This document shows, in pieces, positions 44,288 to 53,152 of a DNA stretch of 64,000 nt (position 1 is its first letter; every line of letters starts with the position of its first letter). The notes below the pieces were generated by a model, which saw only the letters and a list, made by a program, of their open reading frames with translations, had not been told where the DNA came from and ran no database searches. The position numbers and the translations under genes are program-made. This DNA is from Mixta intestinalis (GTDB lineage: Bacteria; Pseudomonadota; Gammaproteobacteria; Enterobacterales; Enterobacteriaceae): the NCBI RefSeq assembly GCF_009914055.1, contig NZ_CP028271.1, positions 682,001 to 746,000 on the forward strand, given 5' to 3'.

Positions 44288-44302
44288 TTCTCCTCGCTTA
44301 TC

Positions 44303-44329
44303 CCGTCAGCGTTGTAATGGCGCTGACGG
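44303..44329 (+). terminator. Hairpin after the efflux operon
   Basis: CCGTCAGCG (44303-44311) pairs with CGCTGACGG (44321-44329); a pyrimidine/T-rich stretch follows after a few bases. Probable terminator. Confidence 0.55.
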
Positions 44330-44728
44330 TAACCTCTCTTTTTCCCCCTCGCATCATGTTCTGGCGGTTAGCTTACCGCTGCTTTTTACCCGCCAAAACC
44401 CTTCACTTAAGCAATGAAATGTCTGCTGGATCGATAAATCTCATATTCCTTTTATTTTTAAATCAAAATAAATGTTTCCTTTTCGTTTCGGGATAACCGG
44501 CGCAGTCAGAAGATGTTTAAACGTTTTTTTTACGCTTTAACAACCTTATAAGGCAGATAGTGTGATATGGATCGGCATTCAGGCTGTGGATTATGACCAG
44601 TGCCACAAAATTGATATTTCACTATTATTATAAATGAAAAAAATAATCTATGTTGTGCTGTGAAAGGTTTGCGCCATTTGCCTCTGGCGCAGGCTGTTTT
44701 TCACTTCAATCAGGTTGCTGGAGTTATC
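44330..44728. other. Intergenic region upstream of the sugar porter gene
   Basis: About 400 mostly AT-rich bases that must carry the transporter promoter. A CRP-like half (TGTGATATGGATCGGC at 44561) is too degenerate to claim. No gene is supported. Confidence 0.4.
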
Positions 44729-46225
44729 ATGCCAAAAGAACAATACCTTACGCTGAGCAAAGCTTCCGGACCCAATAGCAATACCCGTACTGAACCCTTT
44801 GTGAAGGTCATCGCCGTTATCGCGACGCTGGGCGGCTTACTGTTTGGATACGATACCGGCGTTATTTCCGGTGCGCTGTTATTTATGGGCGATGAACTAC
44901 ACCTCACGCCCTTTACCACGGGACTGGTGACCAGTTCATTACTTTTCGGCGCGGCTTTTGGTGCGCTGGCGGCTGGCCAACTCGCGAATGCGGCCGGGCG
45001 GAAGAAAATTATCATTATGCTGGCGGTTATTTTCGCTGCCGGTGCGGTGGGCACCTCAATGGCACCTGACGTACAGTGGATGGTTTTCTTCCGCCTGGTG
45101 CTGGGCGTAGCGGTCGGCGGCGCGGCGGCTACCGTACCGGTCTATATCGCTGAAATCGCCCCGGCGAATAAACGCGGGCAGCTGGTGACGTTACAGGAGC
45201 TGATGATCGTTTCCGGACAGCTGCTGGCCTACATTTCCAACGCTTCCTTTAATGCCATGTGGGGCGGGGAGGATACCTGGCGCTGGATGCTGGCGATCGC
45301 CACGCTGCCTGCCGTGCTGCTGTGGTTTGGCATGATGTTTATGCCAGATACGCCGCGCTGGTACGCGATGAAGGGCCGTCTGGCGGAAGCGCGTCGCGTG
45401 CTGGAACGTACCCGTGCTAAAGAAGATGTTGACTGGGAGCTGACCGAAATCGAAGAAACGTTACAGGAGCAGGAGAATCAGGGCAGGCCGCGCCTGAGTG
45501 AGTTGAAAAAGCCCTGGCTGTTCCGGCTGTTTCTGATCGGTATCGGCGTGGCGGTTATCCAACAGCTGACCGGCGTCAATACCATTATGTACTATGCGCC
45601 CACGGTGCTCACCAATGTGGGCATGAGCAACAGCGCGGCGCTGTTTGCCACCATAGCCAACGGCGCTATCTCGGTGCTGATGACGCTGGTAGGGATCTGG
45701 ATGCTGGGTAAAATCGGGCGTCGTACCATGACCATGATCGGGCAGTTTGGCTGTACCGGCTGCCTGTTTTTTATTGGGGCTATCAGCTGGCTGATGCCGG
45801 AAACCATCAACGGTCAGCCTGATATCCTGCGTAGTTATATGGTGCTGCTGGGGATGCTGATGTTCCTCTGTTTCCAGCAGGGCGCGCTGTCACCGGTGAC
45901 CTGGCTGCTGCTGTCAGAGATCTTCCCGACGCGGCTGCGTGGGATGTTTATGGGCGGTGCGGTATTCGCTATGTGGATCGCTAACTTCCTTATCTCGCTG
46001 ATGTTCCCGATGATGCTGGCAAAACTCGGTCTGTCGGGCACTTTCTTTATATTCGGCGTGATAGGTATCGGCGGCGCATTTTTCGTTATCCACTGTATCC
46101 CGGAAACGCGCCACCGCAGCCTGGAGCAGATCGAACATTACCTGCGCGACTGGCTTTCGCCGGAGCGCGAAACGCCGCCGCTGACGCCCCCGCTGAAGCG
46201 TAAAGCGGAACATCACGGCAGCTAA
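44729..46225 (+). CDS. MFS sugar porter (sugar or inositol:proton symporter)
   Basis: A 498-residue, 12-helix sugar porter. Family signatures: GGLLFGYDTGVISGALLF (helix 1), GRKKIIIMLA loop, RLVLGVAVGGAAATVPVYIAE (PESPR-family RxxLG), PDTPRWYAMKGR, QQLTGVNTIMYYAPTVL (helix 7) and PETRHRSLEQIE. It resembles the myo-inositol IolT and galactose/xylose GalP/XylE group; the substrate is not resolved. Start at 44729 has GGAG six bases upstream and excludes a basic 23-residue upstream extension. Stand-alone gene. Confidence 0.88.
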   Translation: MPKEQYLTLSKASGPNSNTRTEPFVKVIAVIATLGGLLFGYDTGVISGALLFMGDELHLTPFTTGLVTSSLLFGAAFGALAAGQLANAAGRKKIIIMLAVIFAAGAVGTSMAPDVQWMVFFRLVLGVAVGGAAATVPVYIAEIAPANKRGQLVTLQELMIVSGQLLAYISNASFNAMWGGEDTWRWMLAIATLPAVLLWFGMMFMPDTPRWYAMKGRLAEARRVLERTRAKEDVDWELTEIEETLQEQENQGRPRLSELKKPWLFRLFLIGIGVAVIQQLTGVNTIMYYAPTVLTNVGMSNSAALFATIANGAISVLMTLVGIWMLGKIGRRTMTMIGQFGCTGCLFFIGAISWLMPETINGQPDILRSYMVLLGMLMFLCFQQGALSPVTWLLLSEIFPTRLRGMFMGGAVFAMWIANFLISLMFPMMLAKLGLSGTFFIFGVIGIGGAFFVIHCIPETRHRSLEQIEHYLRDWLSPERETPPLTPPLKRKAEHHGS

Positions 46226-46237
46226 TCCGGCTGCTCA

Positions 46238-46266
46238 GGGCTGGCGGTGTTCGCCAGCCCTTTTTT
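46238..46266 (+). terminator. Rho-independent terminator of the sugar porter gene
   Basis: GGGCTGGCG (46238-46246) pairs with CGCCAGCCC (46252-46260), then six Ts. Confidence 0.92.
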
Positions 46267-46322
46267 ATGGCACAATGCCCGCCAGATTTCGTTCATTCCC
46301 CCGCATAAGTAAGGCAATCCCT

Positions 46323-47915
46323 GTGCTAGTTTCCAGTAACGTTACCATGCAGTTTGGCAGCAAACCGCTGTTTGAAAATATTTCCGTTAAGTTTGGCGGC
46401 GGCAACCGTTATGGTTTGATCGGCGCGAACGGCAGCGGTAAATCCACCTTTATGAAAATTCTGGGCGGTGATTTAACGCCGACCGCGGGCAACGTTTCCT
46501 GCGATCCTAACGAGCGCATCGGTAAGCTGCGCCAGGACCAGTTTGCTTTTGAAAAATTCAGCGTGCTGGATACCGTCATCATGGGCCACGATGAACTGTG
46601 GCAGGTGAAGCAGGAACGCGACCGTATTTATGCACTGCCGGAAATGAGCGAAGAAGATGGTTATAAAGTCGCTGACCTCGAAGTGCAGTATGGCGAAATG
46701 GATGGTTACACCGCCGAAGCGCGCGCTGGTGAACTGCTGCTCGGCGTGGGTATTCCGCTGGAGCAGCACTACGGCCCGATGAGCGAAGTGGCTCCGGGCT
46801 GGAAGCTGCGCGTGCTGCTGGCGCAGGCGCTGTTCTCTAACCCTGATATCCTGCTGCTCGATGAACCGACCAACAACCTGGATATCGATACGATCCGCTG
46901 GCTGGAGCAGGTGCTGAACGAGCGTAACAGCACCATGATCATTATTTCGCACGACCGTCATTTTCTGAACATGGTCTGCACCCATATGGCCGATCTCGAT
47001 TACGGCGAGCTGCGTATCTATCCGGGCAACTACGACGAGTATATGACCGCCACTACCCAGGCGCGTGAGCGTCTGCTGGCCGATAATGCCAAGAAAAAAG
47101 CGCAGATTGCCGAGCTGCAATCCTTCGTGAGCCGCTTCAGTGCCAACGCCTCCAAATCGCGTCAGGCTACTTCGCGTGCGAAACAGATTGATAAGATCAA
47201 ACTGGATGAGGTAAAAGCCTCCAGCCGTCAGAACCCGTTTATCCGTTTCGAGCAGGACAAGAAGCTGTTCCGTAACGCGCTGGAAGTTGAAGCATTGACC
47301 AAAGGCTTTGATAACGGCCCGCTGTTCCGCGATCTCAATCTGCTGCTGGAGGTGGGCGAAAAGCTGGCGGTGCTGGGCACCAACGGCGTGGGTAAAACCA
47401 CCTTGCTGAAAACGCTGGTGGGCGATCTGACGCCAGAAAGCGGCAGCGTAAAATGGTCAGAGAATGTGCGTATCGGCTATTACGCGCAGGATCACGCGGA
47501 AGAGTTCGCTAACGATCTCAGCGTATTTGACTGGATGAGCCAGTGGAAGCAGGAAGGCGACGACGAGCAGGCGGTGCGCAGCGTGCTGGGGCGTCTGCTG
47601 TTCAGCCAGGATGAGATTAAAAAACCGGCGAAGGTGCTTTCCGGCGGTGAGAAGGGACGTATGCTGTTCGGCAAGCTGATGATGCAGCGCCCTAACATTC
47701 TGATTATGGATGAGCCGACTAACCACCTCGATATGGAATCGATCGAGTCGCTGAATATGGCGCTGGAGATGTATCCGGGGACGCTGATCTTCGTCTCCCA
47801 CGACCGTGAATTTGTAAGTTCGCTGGCGACCCGCGTGCTGGAAATTACGCCGGAGAAGATCATCGATTTCAGCGGCAGCTACGAAGATTACCTGCGCAGC
47901 AAAGGCGTACAGTAA
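46323..47915 (+). CDS. ybiT: ABC-F family ATPase YbiT
   Basis: Soluble ABC-F protein with two ATPase domains, acting on the ribosome during translation. Length 530 residues equals E. coli YbiT, and most of the sequence is the same. Walker A GANGSGKST and GTNGVGKTT; signature LSGGEKGRML in the second domain; linker FVSRFSANASKSRQATSRAK; Walker B LLLDEPTNNLDID and IMDEPTNHLDME. The GTG at 46323 is chosen because it yields the E. coli N-terminus (LVSSNVTMQFG) and has AAGG eight bases before. Confidence 0.93.
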   Translation: MLVSSNVTMQFGSKPLFENISVKFGGGNRYGLIGANGSGKSTFMKILGGDLTPTAGNVSCDPNERIGKLRQDQFAFEKFSVLDTVIMGHDELWQVKQERDRIYALPEMSEEDGYKVADLEVQYGEMDGYTAEARAGELLLGVGIPLEQHYGPMSEVAPGWKLRVLLAQALFSNPDILLLDEPTNNLDIDTIRWLEQVLNERNSTMIIISHDRHFLNMVCTHMADLDYGELRIYPGNYDEYMTATTQARERLLADNAKKKAQIAELQSFVSRFSANASKSRQATSRAKQIDKIKLDEVKASSRQNPFIRFEQDKKLFRNALEVEALTKGFDNGPLFRDLNLLLEVGEKLAVLGTNGVGKTTLLKTLVGDLTPESGSVKWSENVRIGYYAQDHAEEFANDLSVFDWMSQWKQEGDDEQAVRSVLGRLLFSQDEIKKPAKVLSGGEKGRMLFGKLMMQRPNILIMDEPTNHLDMESIESLNMALEMYPGTLIFVSHDREFVSSLATRVLEITPEKIIDFSGSYEDYLRSKGVQ

Positions 47916-47962
47916 TCAATTCGCCGCCTGTGGAACGCGGGCGGCATAAGCCACCGTTATGG

Positions 47963-47994
47963 CGGCCCGCGTACATTATTACGCGGGCCGTTTT
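47963..47994 (+). terminator. Terminator between ybiT and moeB
   Basis: CGGCCCGCGTA (47963-47973) pairs with TACGCGGGCCG (47980-47990) and leads into TTTTG. It separates convergent genes and could serve ybiT mainly. Confidence 0.8.
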
Positions 47995-48027
47995 GTGTTA
48001 ATTCACCGTTGGCGTTCAGCGGCAGGC

Positions 48028-48792
48028 TTAACGGTGGCCCTGACCGCAGACTTCACAAGCAGGATCTTTTGCCACCTTCATTTCACGAAATTGCATTGTC
48101 ATCGCATCGTACATCAGCAGCTTACCGTCAACCCGTGCGCCAAAGTTGGTTAGCAGGCGGATCGCTTCCATTGCCTGAAGCGAGCCAATGACGCCGACCA
48201 GCGGTGCCATAACGCCAGCCTCTACACAGCTCAGGACTTCACCGCCAAACAGACGGCTAATGCAGCGATAGCAGGGCTGCGTATCATCCTGCCAGCTGAA
48301 AACGCTGACCTGGCCTTCCATACGAATCGCCGCACCGGAGACCAGCGGCACGCGCTGCCGGAAGCAAAGGCGATTTAGCTGTTCGCGTGTCGCCACATTA
48401 TCGCTACAGTCCAGTACCACCTGATGCCGGGCGATAAGCGCCTCCAGCGCCGCGTCATCCAGCCGGGCGTTGATCGCCTGTAGCTGCGTCAGCGGATTGA
48501 TCTGCGCCAGCCGTCGCCGCGCCGATTCCACCTTCGGCGCGTCAATTTCCGCATCGCTGTGCAGTATCTGGCGTTGCAGGTTAGAGAGTGAAACGGTGTC
48601 AAAATCGAGCAGGGTCAGAGCACCGATGCCAGCCGATACCAGCCAGGGGCTGGCGGCACAGCCCAGCCCGCCCAGCCCGACCACCAGCGCGCTCGACGCC
48701 TTCAGCCGCTCCTGGCCGTCAAAATCAAATCCACGCAGCACGATCTGTCGGTTATAGCGCAGCGTTTCTTCATCGGTTAGCTCCGGCAGCAT
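48028..48792 (-). CDS. moeB: Molybdopterin-synthase adenylyltransferase MoeB
   Basis: E1-like enzyme that adenylates the MoaD C-terminal glycine in molybdenum cofactor synthesis. The 254-residue protein has the nucleotide motif VVGLGGLGCAASPWLVSAG, LLDFDTVSLSNLQRQ, and the structural-zinc cysteines CYRC and CEVCGQGH. Its ATG lies one base after the moeA stop, so moeA-moeB is an operon, as in E. coli. Confidence 0.95.
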   Translation of the reverse strand: MLPELTDEETLRYNRQIVLRGFDFDGQERLKASSALVVGLGGLGCAASPWLVSAGIGALTLLDFDTVSLSNLQRQILHSDAEIDAPKVESARRRLAQINPLTQLQAINARLDDAALEALIARHQVVLDCSDNVATREQLNRLCFRQRVPLVSGAAIRMEGQVSVFSWQDDTQPCYRCISRLFGGEVLSCVEAGVMAPLVGVIGSLQAMEAIRLLTNFGARVDGKLLMYDAMTMQFREMKVAKDPACEVCGQGHR

Positions 48793-48793
48793 C

Positions 48794-50029
48794 TTAGCCT
48801 CCCAGCAGTGCGGTAAAAGGTTCGATCTCTACCCATTCGCCGGGATTAACGTTGCCGCGATCGCGTTCCAGCACGATAAAGCAGTTGGCCTGGCTGAAGG
48901 AGCTAAAGACGTGCGAGCCCTGGTTGCCGGTGCTGACTACCTGAAGTTCGCCATCGGCGCTGCGTCTGACGATGCCACGCTGAAAATCGAGCCGTCCGGG
49001 TGTTTTTTTCAGGTATTCTCCGGCGCGCGCGCGCTGACGCGGCGGCAGAGCCGGGCTTTGTTGACCGCTCAGCTTCGCCAGCAGCGGCTGTACCAGCTGA
49101 TAGAAGGTAACGGCAGCGGAAACCGGATTACCCGGTAAACCACAGAACCAGCTGTGGCTCAGGCGTCCAAAGGCGAAAGGCTTACCCGGTTTGATTGCCA
49201 GCTTCCAGAAGGTAATTTCGCCCAGTTCATCCAGCATCGCTTTAGTGTAGTCTGCCTCGCCAACCGAGACGCCGCCGCTGCTGATGACCAGATCGGCTTC
49301 GCTGTCGGCACGCACGAAAGCGGCACGCAGCGCCTCAGGATCGTCGCGAATAATACCCAAATCGATAACCTCGCAGCCGAGCTTATCGAGCATCAGCCGC
49401 ACGGTGAAACGGTTGGTGTCGTAAATCTGGCCCGCCTGTAGAGGTTCGCCAACCGGCTGTAGCTCGTCACCGGTGGAAAACAGCGCCACGCGCAGACGGC
49501 GCACCACATCCACTTCACCCACGCCCAGCGAGGCGATCAGCGGCAGTTCTGCCGGGCCGAGGCGCACGCCCGCATCGAGCACGCTATCGCCGCAGCGGAT
49601 ATCTTCACCGGCGCGGCGAATATTTTGTCCGGCGCTGACCGGCGCAGTAAAGCGAATGCGTTCACCTTCCGTAACGGTCTCTTCCTGCATCACAACGGCT
49701 TCGGTGCCTGCCGGAATTGGCGCGCCGGTCATAATACGCACGGTGGTGCCTGTTGGCCATTCGCCGCTGAAGGGCTGGCCAGCAAAGGCTTTTCCGGCAA
49801 CTGGCAGCGGTTCGCCGCTGGCGAGATCGGCCAGGCGCACCGCATAGCCATCCATCGCCGAGTTATCAAACGGCGGCACATCGAGAGGAGAGACGACCGG
49901 CGCTGCCGTAATACGTCCGGCGGCGGCATAAATTGACAGACGCTCGCTTTCATTAAGCGGTGAGATCTGAGCCAGCATTTTTTGCAGGGCATCTTCAAGG
50001 GAAATTAATCCCGCAGTGAAACTTTCCAT
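48794..50029 (-). CDS. moeA: Molybdopterin molybdenumtransferase MoeA
   Basis: Inserts molybdate into adenylated molybdopterin. The 411-residue protein has the same length as E. coli MoeA. Conserved PFDNSAMDGYAVR, GEDIRCGDSVLDAG, SSGGVSVGEADYTK, LAIKPGKPFAFG and GLPGNPVSA. The ATG at 50029 has GGAGG five bases upstream; the open frame to 50110 adds a hydrophobic stretch not found in the family. First gene of moeAB, divergent from iaaA. Confidence 0.95.
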   Translation of the reverse strand: MESFTAGLISLEDALQKMLAQISPLNESERLSIYAAAGRITAAPVVSPLDVPPFDNSAMDGYAVRLADLASGEPLPVAGKAFAGQPFSGEWPTGTTVRIMTGAPIPAGTEAVVMQEETVTEGERIRFTAPVSAGQNIRRAGEDIRCGDSVLDAGVRLGPAELPLIASLGVGEVDVVRRLRVALFSTGDELQPVGEPLQAGQIYDTNRFTVRLMLDKLGCEVIDLGIIRDDPEALRAAFVRADSEADLVISSGGVSVGEADYTKAMLDELGEITFWKLAIKPGKPFAFGRLSHSWFCGLPGNPVSAAVTFYQLVQPLLAKLSGQQSPALPPRQRARAGEYLKKTPGRLDFQRGIVRRSADGELQVVSTGNQGSHVFSSFSQANCFIVLERDRGNVNPGEWVEIEPFTALLGG

Positions 50030-50284
50030 TTGGCCTCCGGCCAGAAACGACAGACAGATAGCGCCTATTATGGCGCGAAATGGCGCGGCGATCATCCCAC
50101 GCGCACGCACAGCCTCACGACGCTGCGATTTCGTTATGAGATATAACGCTTTGTTATTAAGACTTGCCAGGCTTAACGCTTTACATCTTTTCCGCTGCTA
50201 CCTATAGTCAAAATTTGCCGAAAAATCATAACATCACATCATTCAGTCGTTTCTGACCGATTCAGAACACAGGGTAAATGAAGC

Positions 50285-51238
50285 ATGGGCAAAGCAGGCA
50301 TTGCTATTCACGGCGGCGCGGGAGCTATAGCACGCGCGTCGCTTAGCATGGAGCAAGAGCAGCGCTATTTGCAGGCGCTAACAGGGATTGTCGCCAGCGG
50401 CCAGGCGATTCTCGCGGCGGGCGGCAGCGCGCTGGATGCGGTCACCGAAGCGGTACGTTTGCTGGAAGAATCACCGCTGTTTAACGCCGGTAAGGGCAGC
50501 GTTTTTACCTGTCGCGGCACGCATGAGCTGGACGCCTGTATTATGGACGGGCATACCCAGGATGCGGGCGCGGTGGCGGGCGTGGCACATATTCGTAATC
50601 CGGTGCTGGCGGCACGAAAGGTGCTGGAGAACAGCCCGCACGTGCTGTTGAGCGGCGACGGCGCGGAGCAGTTTGCCCGCGAGCAGGGGCTGGAGCTGGT
50701 GGCGGCAGATTTCTTTTCCACCGATGAACGCTGGCAACAGTTACAGCGCGCCCAGGCGACACAGCAGACGCTGCTGGATCATGATGGTGCAGCGCAGTCG
50801 GCACCGCTGGATGCCGATCGCAAGCTGGGGACGGTGGGCGCGGTTGCCTGTGACAGCAATGGTCATCTGGCTGCCGCTACCTCAACCGGCGGCATGACCA
50901 ATAAGCAGCCGGGGCGCGTGGGCGATTCGCCGCTGCCTGGTGCGGGCTGCTTCAGCAATCGCCGTGTGGCGGTCTCCTGTACCGGCACCGGCGAAGTCTT
51001 TATCCGCACGCTGGCTGCCTATGATGTCGCCGCGCTGATGGAATATAGCGGCTATACGCTGCGTCAGGCCTGCGCCCATGTAATCCACGATAAAATTGCC
51101 TCGCTGGATGGCAGCGGCGGGCTGATCGCTATCGACGCCGACGGCAATATGGCACTGCCGTTTAATACGGAAGGCATGTATCGCGGCTATGGCTACCTCG
51201 GTGAAAGTCCGGTCGTAGCTATTTACCGCACACGTTAA
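50285..51238 (+). CDS. iaaA: Isoaspartyl peptidase / L-asparaginase IaaA
   Basis: N-terminal-nucleophile hydrolase that self-cleaves into two subunits and degrades isoaspartyl dipeptides and asparagine. The 317-residue protein has the opening IAIHGGAGAI, PLFNAGKGSVF, and the processing site RKLGTVGAVACD with nucleophile Thr183. TSTGGMTNKQPGRVGDSPL forms the substrate pocket. It leads the gsiABCD importer by nine bases, linking peptide uptake to breakdown. Confidence 0.94.
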   Translation: MGKAGIAIHGGAGAIARASLSMEQEQRYLQALTGIVASGQAILAAGGSALDAVTEAVRLLEESPLFNAGKGSVFTCRGTHELDACIMDGHTQDAGAVAGVAHIRNPVLAARKVLENSPHVLLSGDGAEQFAREQGLELVAADFFSTDERWQQLQRAQATQQTLLDHDGAAQSAPLDADRKLGTVGAVACDSNGHLAAATSTGGMTNKQPGRVGDSPLPGAGCFSNRRVAVSCTGTGEVFIRTLAAYDVAALMEYSGYTLRQACAHVIHDKIASLDGSGGLIAIDADGNMALPFNTEGMYRGYGYLGESPVVAIYRTR

Positions 51239-51247
51239 GGAGCCCGC

Positions 51248-53104
51248 ATGCAACAGCCTTCTTCCTTCGTGTTGCCTGACGACAGCGTTTTAGCGGTGCG
51301 CAATCTCAGCGTCAGCTTTACCCAGCAGGGGCAGGTCACCCAGGCGGTACGCCAGCTTTCGCTTGAAGTACGGCGCGGCGAAACGCTGGCGCTGGTGGGT
51401 GAATCAGGCTCCGGCAAATCGGTCACCTCGCTGGCGCTGATGCGCCTGATTGAGCAGAGCGGTGGCACGCTTGAGAGCGGTGAACTGTGGCTACGGCGGC
51501 GCAATAATACGGTGATCGATCTTGCCAGGCTGCGTCAGTCGCAGATGCGTATCATTCGCGGTGCCGATATGGCGATGATTTTCCAGGAGCCGATGACCTC
51601 GCTAAACCCGGTGTTTCCGGTAGGCGAGCAGATTGCCGAATCGGTACGATTGCACCAGGGCAAAAGCCAACGACGGGCGCTGGCGGAGGCGCGCAGGATG
51701 CTCGACCTGGTGCGAATTCCCGAAGCGCAAAACGTGATGACCCGCTTTCCTCATCAGCTTTCTGGCGGAATGCGCCAGCGGGTGATGATCGCCATGGCGC
51801 TCTCCTGTCGTCCGGCACTCCTGATCGCTGACGAGCCGACGACCGCGCTGGATGTTACCATCCAGGCGCAGATCTTACAGCTGATCCGCGTGCTGCAAAA
51901 AGAGATGGAAATGGGGGTGATTTTTATCACCCACGATATGGGCGTGGTGGCAGAAATGGCTGACCGCGTGCAGGTGATGTATCGCGGCGAAGTGGTGGAA
52001 AGCGGCACCACCGACAGACTGTTTAGCGCGCCGCAGCAGCCTTATACCCAGGCGCTGCTGGCGGCGGTACCGCGGCTTGGTGCCATGCGAGGCCAGCCGC
52101 TGCCGCGTAAGTTCCCGCTGGCGGGCGAGCCGGAAAACCCCGATGCGCAGCCGGATACCGTCCGTCATATTGATTCGCCAGTATTGCAGGTGCGTGATTT
52201 AGTGGCCCGTTTTGATATGCGCGGTGGCCTGCTGAACCGCGTTAAGTGGCGCATTCATGCAGTGGAAAAAGTGAGCTTCGATCTGCACGCGGGCGAAACC
52301 CTGGCGCTGGTAGGTGAATCGGGCTGCGGTAAATCGACTACCGGACGTGCGCTGCTGCGGCTGGTGGAAAGTCAGGGCGGCAGCATCACCTTTAACGGTC
52401 AGCGCATCGATAAGCTGAAATCTCATCAGCTGTCCCATTTACGGCGCGATATCCAGTTTATCTTTCAGGACCCCTACGCCTCTCTCGATCCGCGTCTGAC
52501 CGTTGGTTTCTCTGTTATGGAGCCGCTGCTGGTGCATAACATTATGCCGCGTGCCGAGGCGGAACAGCGCGTTGCCTGGCTGCTGGAAAAAGTCGGACTG
52601 CTGCCGGAACATGCGCGTCGCTATCCCCATGAGTTTTCCGGCGGGCAGCGTCAGCGTATCTGTATCGCCCGTGCGCTGGCGCTCAATCCCAAAGTGGTGA
52701 TCGCTGATGAGGCGGTTTCCGCGCTGGATGTCTCGATTCAGGCGCAGATTGTGAATCTGATGCTCGATCTGCAACGTGAGTTCGGCATCGCATTTTTGTT
52801 TATTTCGCATGATATGGCGGTGGTGGAACGCATCAGCCATCGCGTGGCGGTGATGTATCTGGGGCAAATCGTGGAGATTGGCCCGCGGCAGGCGGTATTT
52901 GAGAATCCACAGCATCCCTACACGCGCAAGCTGATGTCTGCGGTGCCGGTTGCCGATCCGGGACACCGACGGCGCGAGCGGGCGCTGCTGGTGGATGAAC
53001 TGCCCAGCCCGCTGCGTGAACCGGGCGATGAGCCCGCCGTCGCGCCGTTAATTAAAGTGGGTGCCGAACATTACGTCGCCCGACATACCATCAGCGGCGC
53101 CTGA
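51248..53104 (+). CDS. gsiA: Glutathione ABC transporter ATPase GsiA
   Basis: Double ATPase of the GsiABCD glutathione importer, 618 residues. Two ABC units: Walker A GESGSGKSV and GESGCGKST, signatures LSGGMRQRV and FSGGQRQRI, Walker B ADEPTTALDV and ADEAVSALDV. Each ends in the OppD/F extension (QQPYTQALLAAVP, HPYTRKLMSAVP). AGGAG precedes the ATG. The second Walker B region has Ala instead of Pro after DE (DEAVS), as in E. coli GsiA as far as I recall. Confidence 0.93.
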   Translation: MQQPSSFVLPDDSVLAVRNLSVSFTQQGQVTQAVRQLSLEVRRGETLALVGESGSGKSVTSLALMRLIEQSGGTLESGELWLRRRNNTVIDLARLRQSQMRIIRGADMAMIFQEPMTSLNPVFPVGEQIAESVRLHQGKSQRRALAEARRMLDLVRIPEAQNVMTRFPHQLSGGMRQRVMIAMALSCRPALLIADEPTTALDVTIQAQILQLIRVLQKEMEMGVIFITHDMGVVAEMADRVQVMYRGEVVESGTTDRLFSAPQQPYTQALLAAVPRLGAMRGQPLPRKFPLAGEPENPDAQPDTVRHIDSPVLQVRDLVARFDMRGGLLNRVKWRIHAVEKVSFDLHAGETLALVGESGCGKSTTGRALLRLVESQGGSITFNGQRIDKLKSHQLSHLRRDIQFIFQDPYASLDPRLTVGFSVMEPLLVHNIMPRAEAEQRVAWLLEKVGLLPEHARRYPHEFSGGQRQRICIARALALNPKVVIADEAVSALDVSIQAQIVNLMLDLQREFGIAFLFISHDMAVVERISHRVAVMYLGQIVEIGPRQAVFENPQHPYTRKLMSAVPVADPGHRRRERALLVDELPSPLREPGDEPAVAPLIKVGAEHYVARHTISGA

Positions 53105-53152
53105 TCGGGCCCGGCTTAGCTAAACAGAAAGGGACAGAGGAGAACAGGCACT

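Noticed and set aside
44561..44578. CRP-like sequence upstream of the sugar porter
   Set aside because: Only the left half TGTGA fits; right half TCGGC is too far from TCACA.
50132..50148. CGTTAT-N5-ATAACG palindrome between moeA and iaaA, considered as a ModE site
   Set aside because: ModE sites have these arms about 12 bases apart; spacing here is too short.
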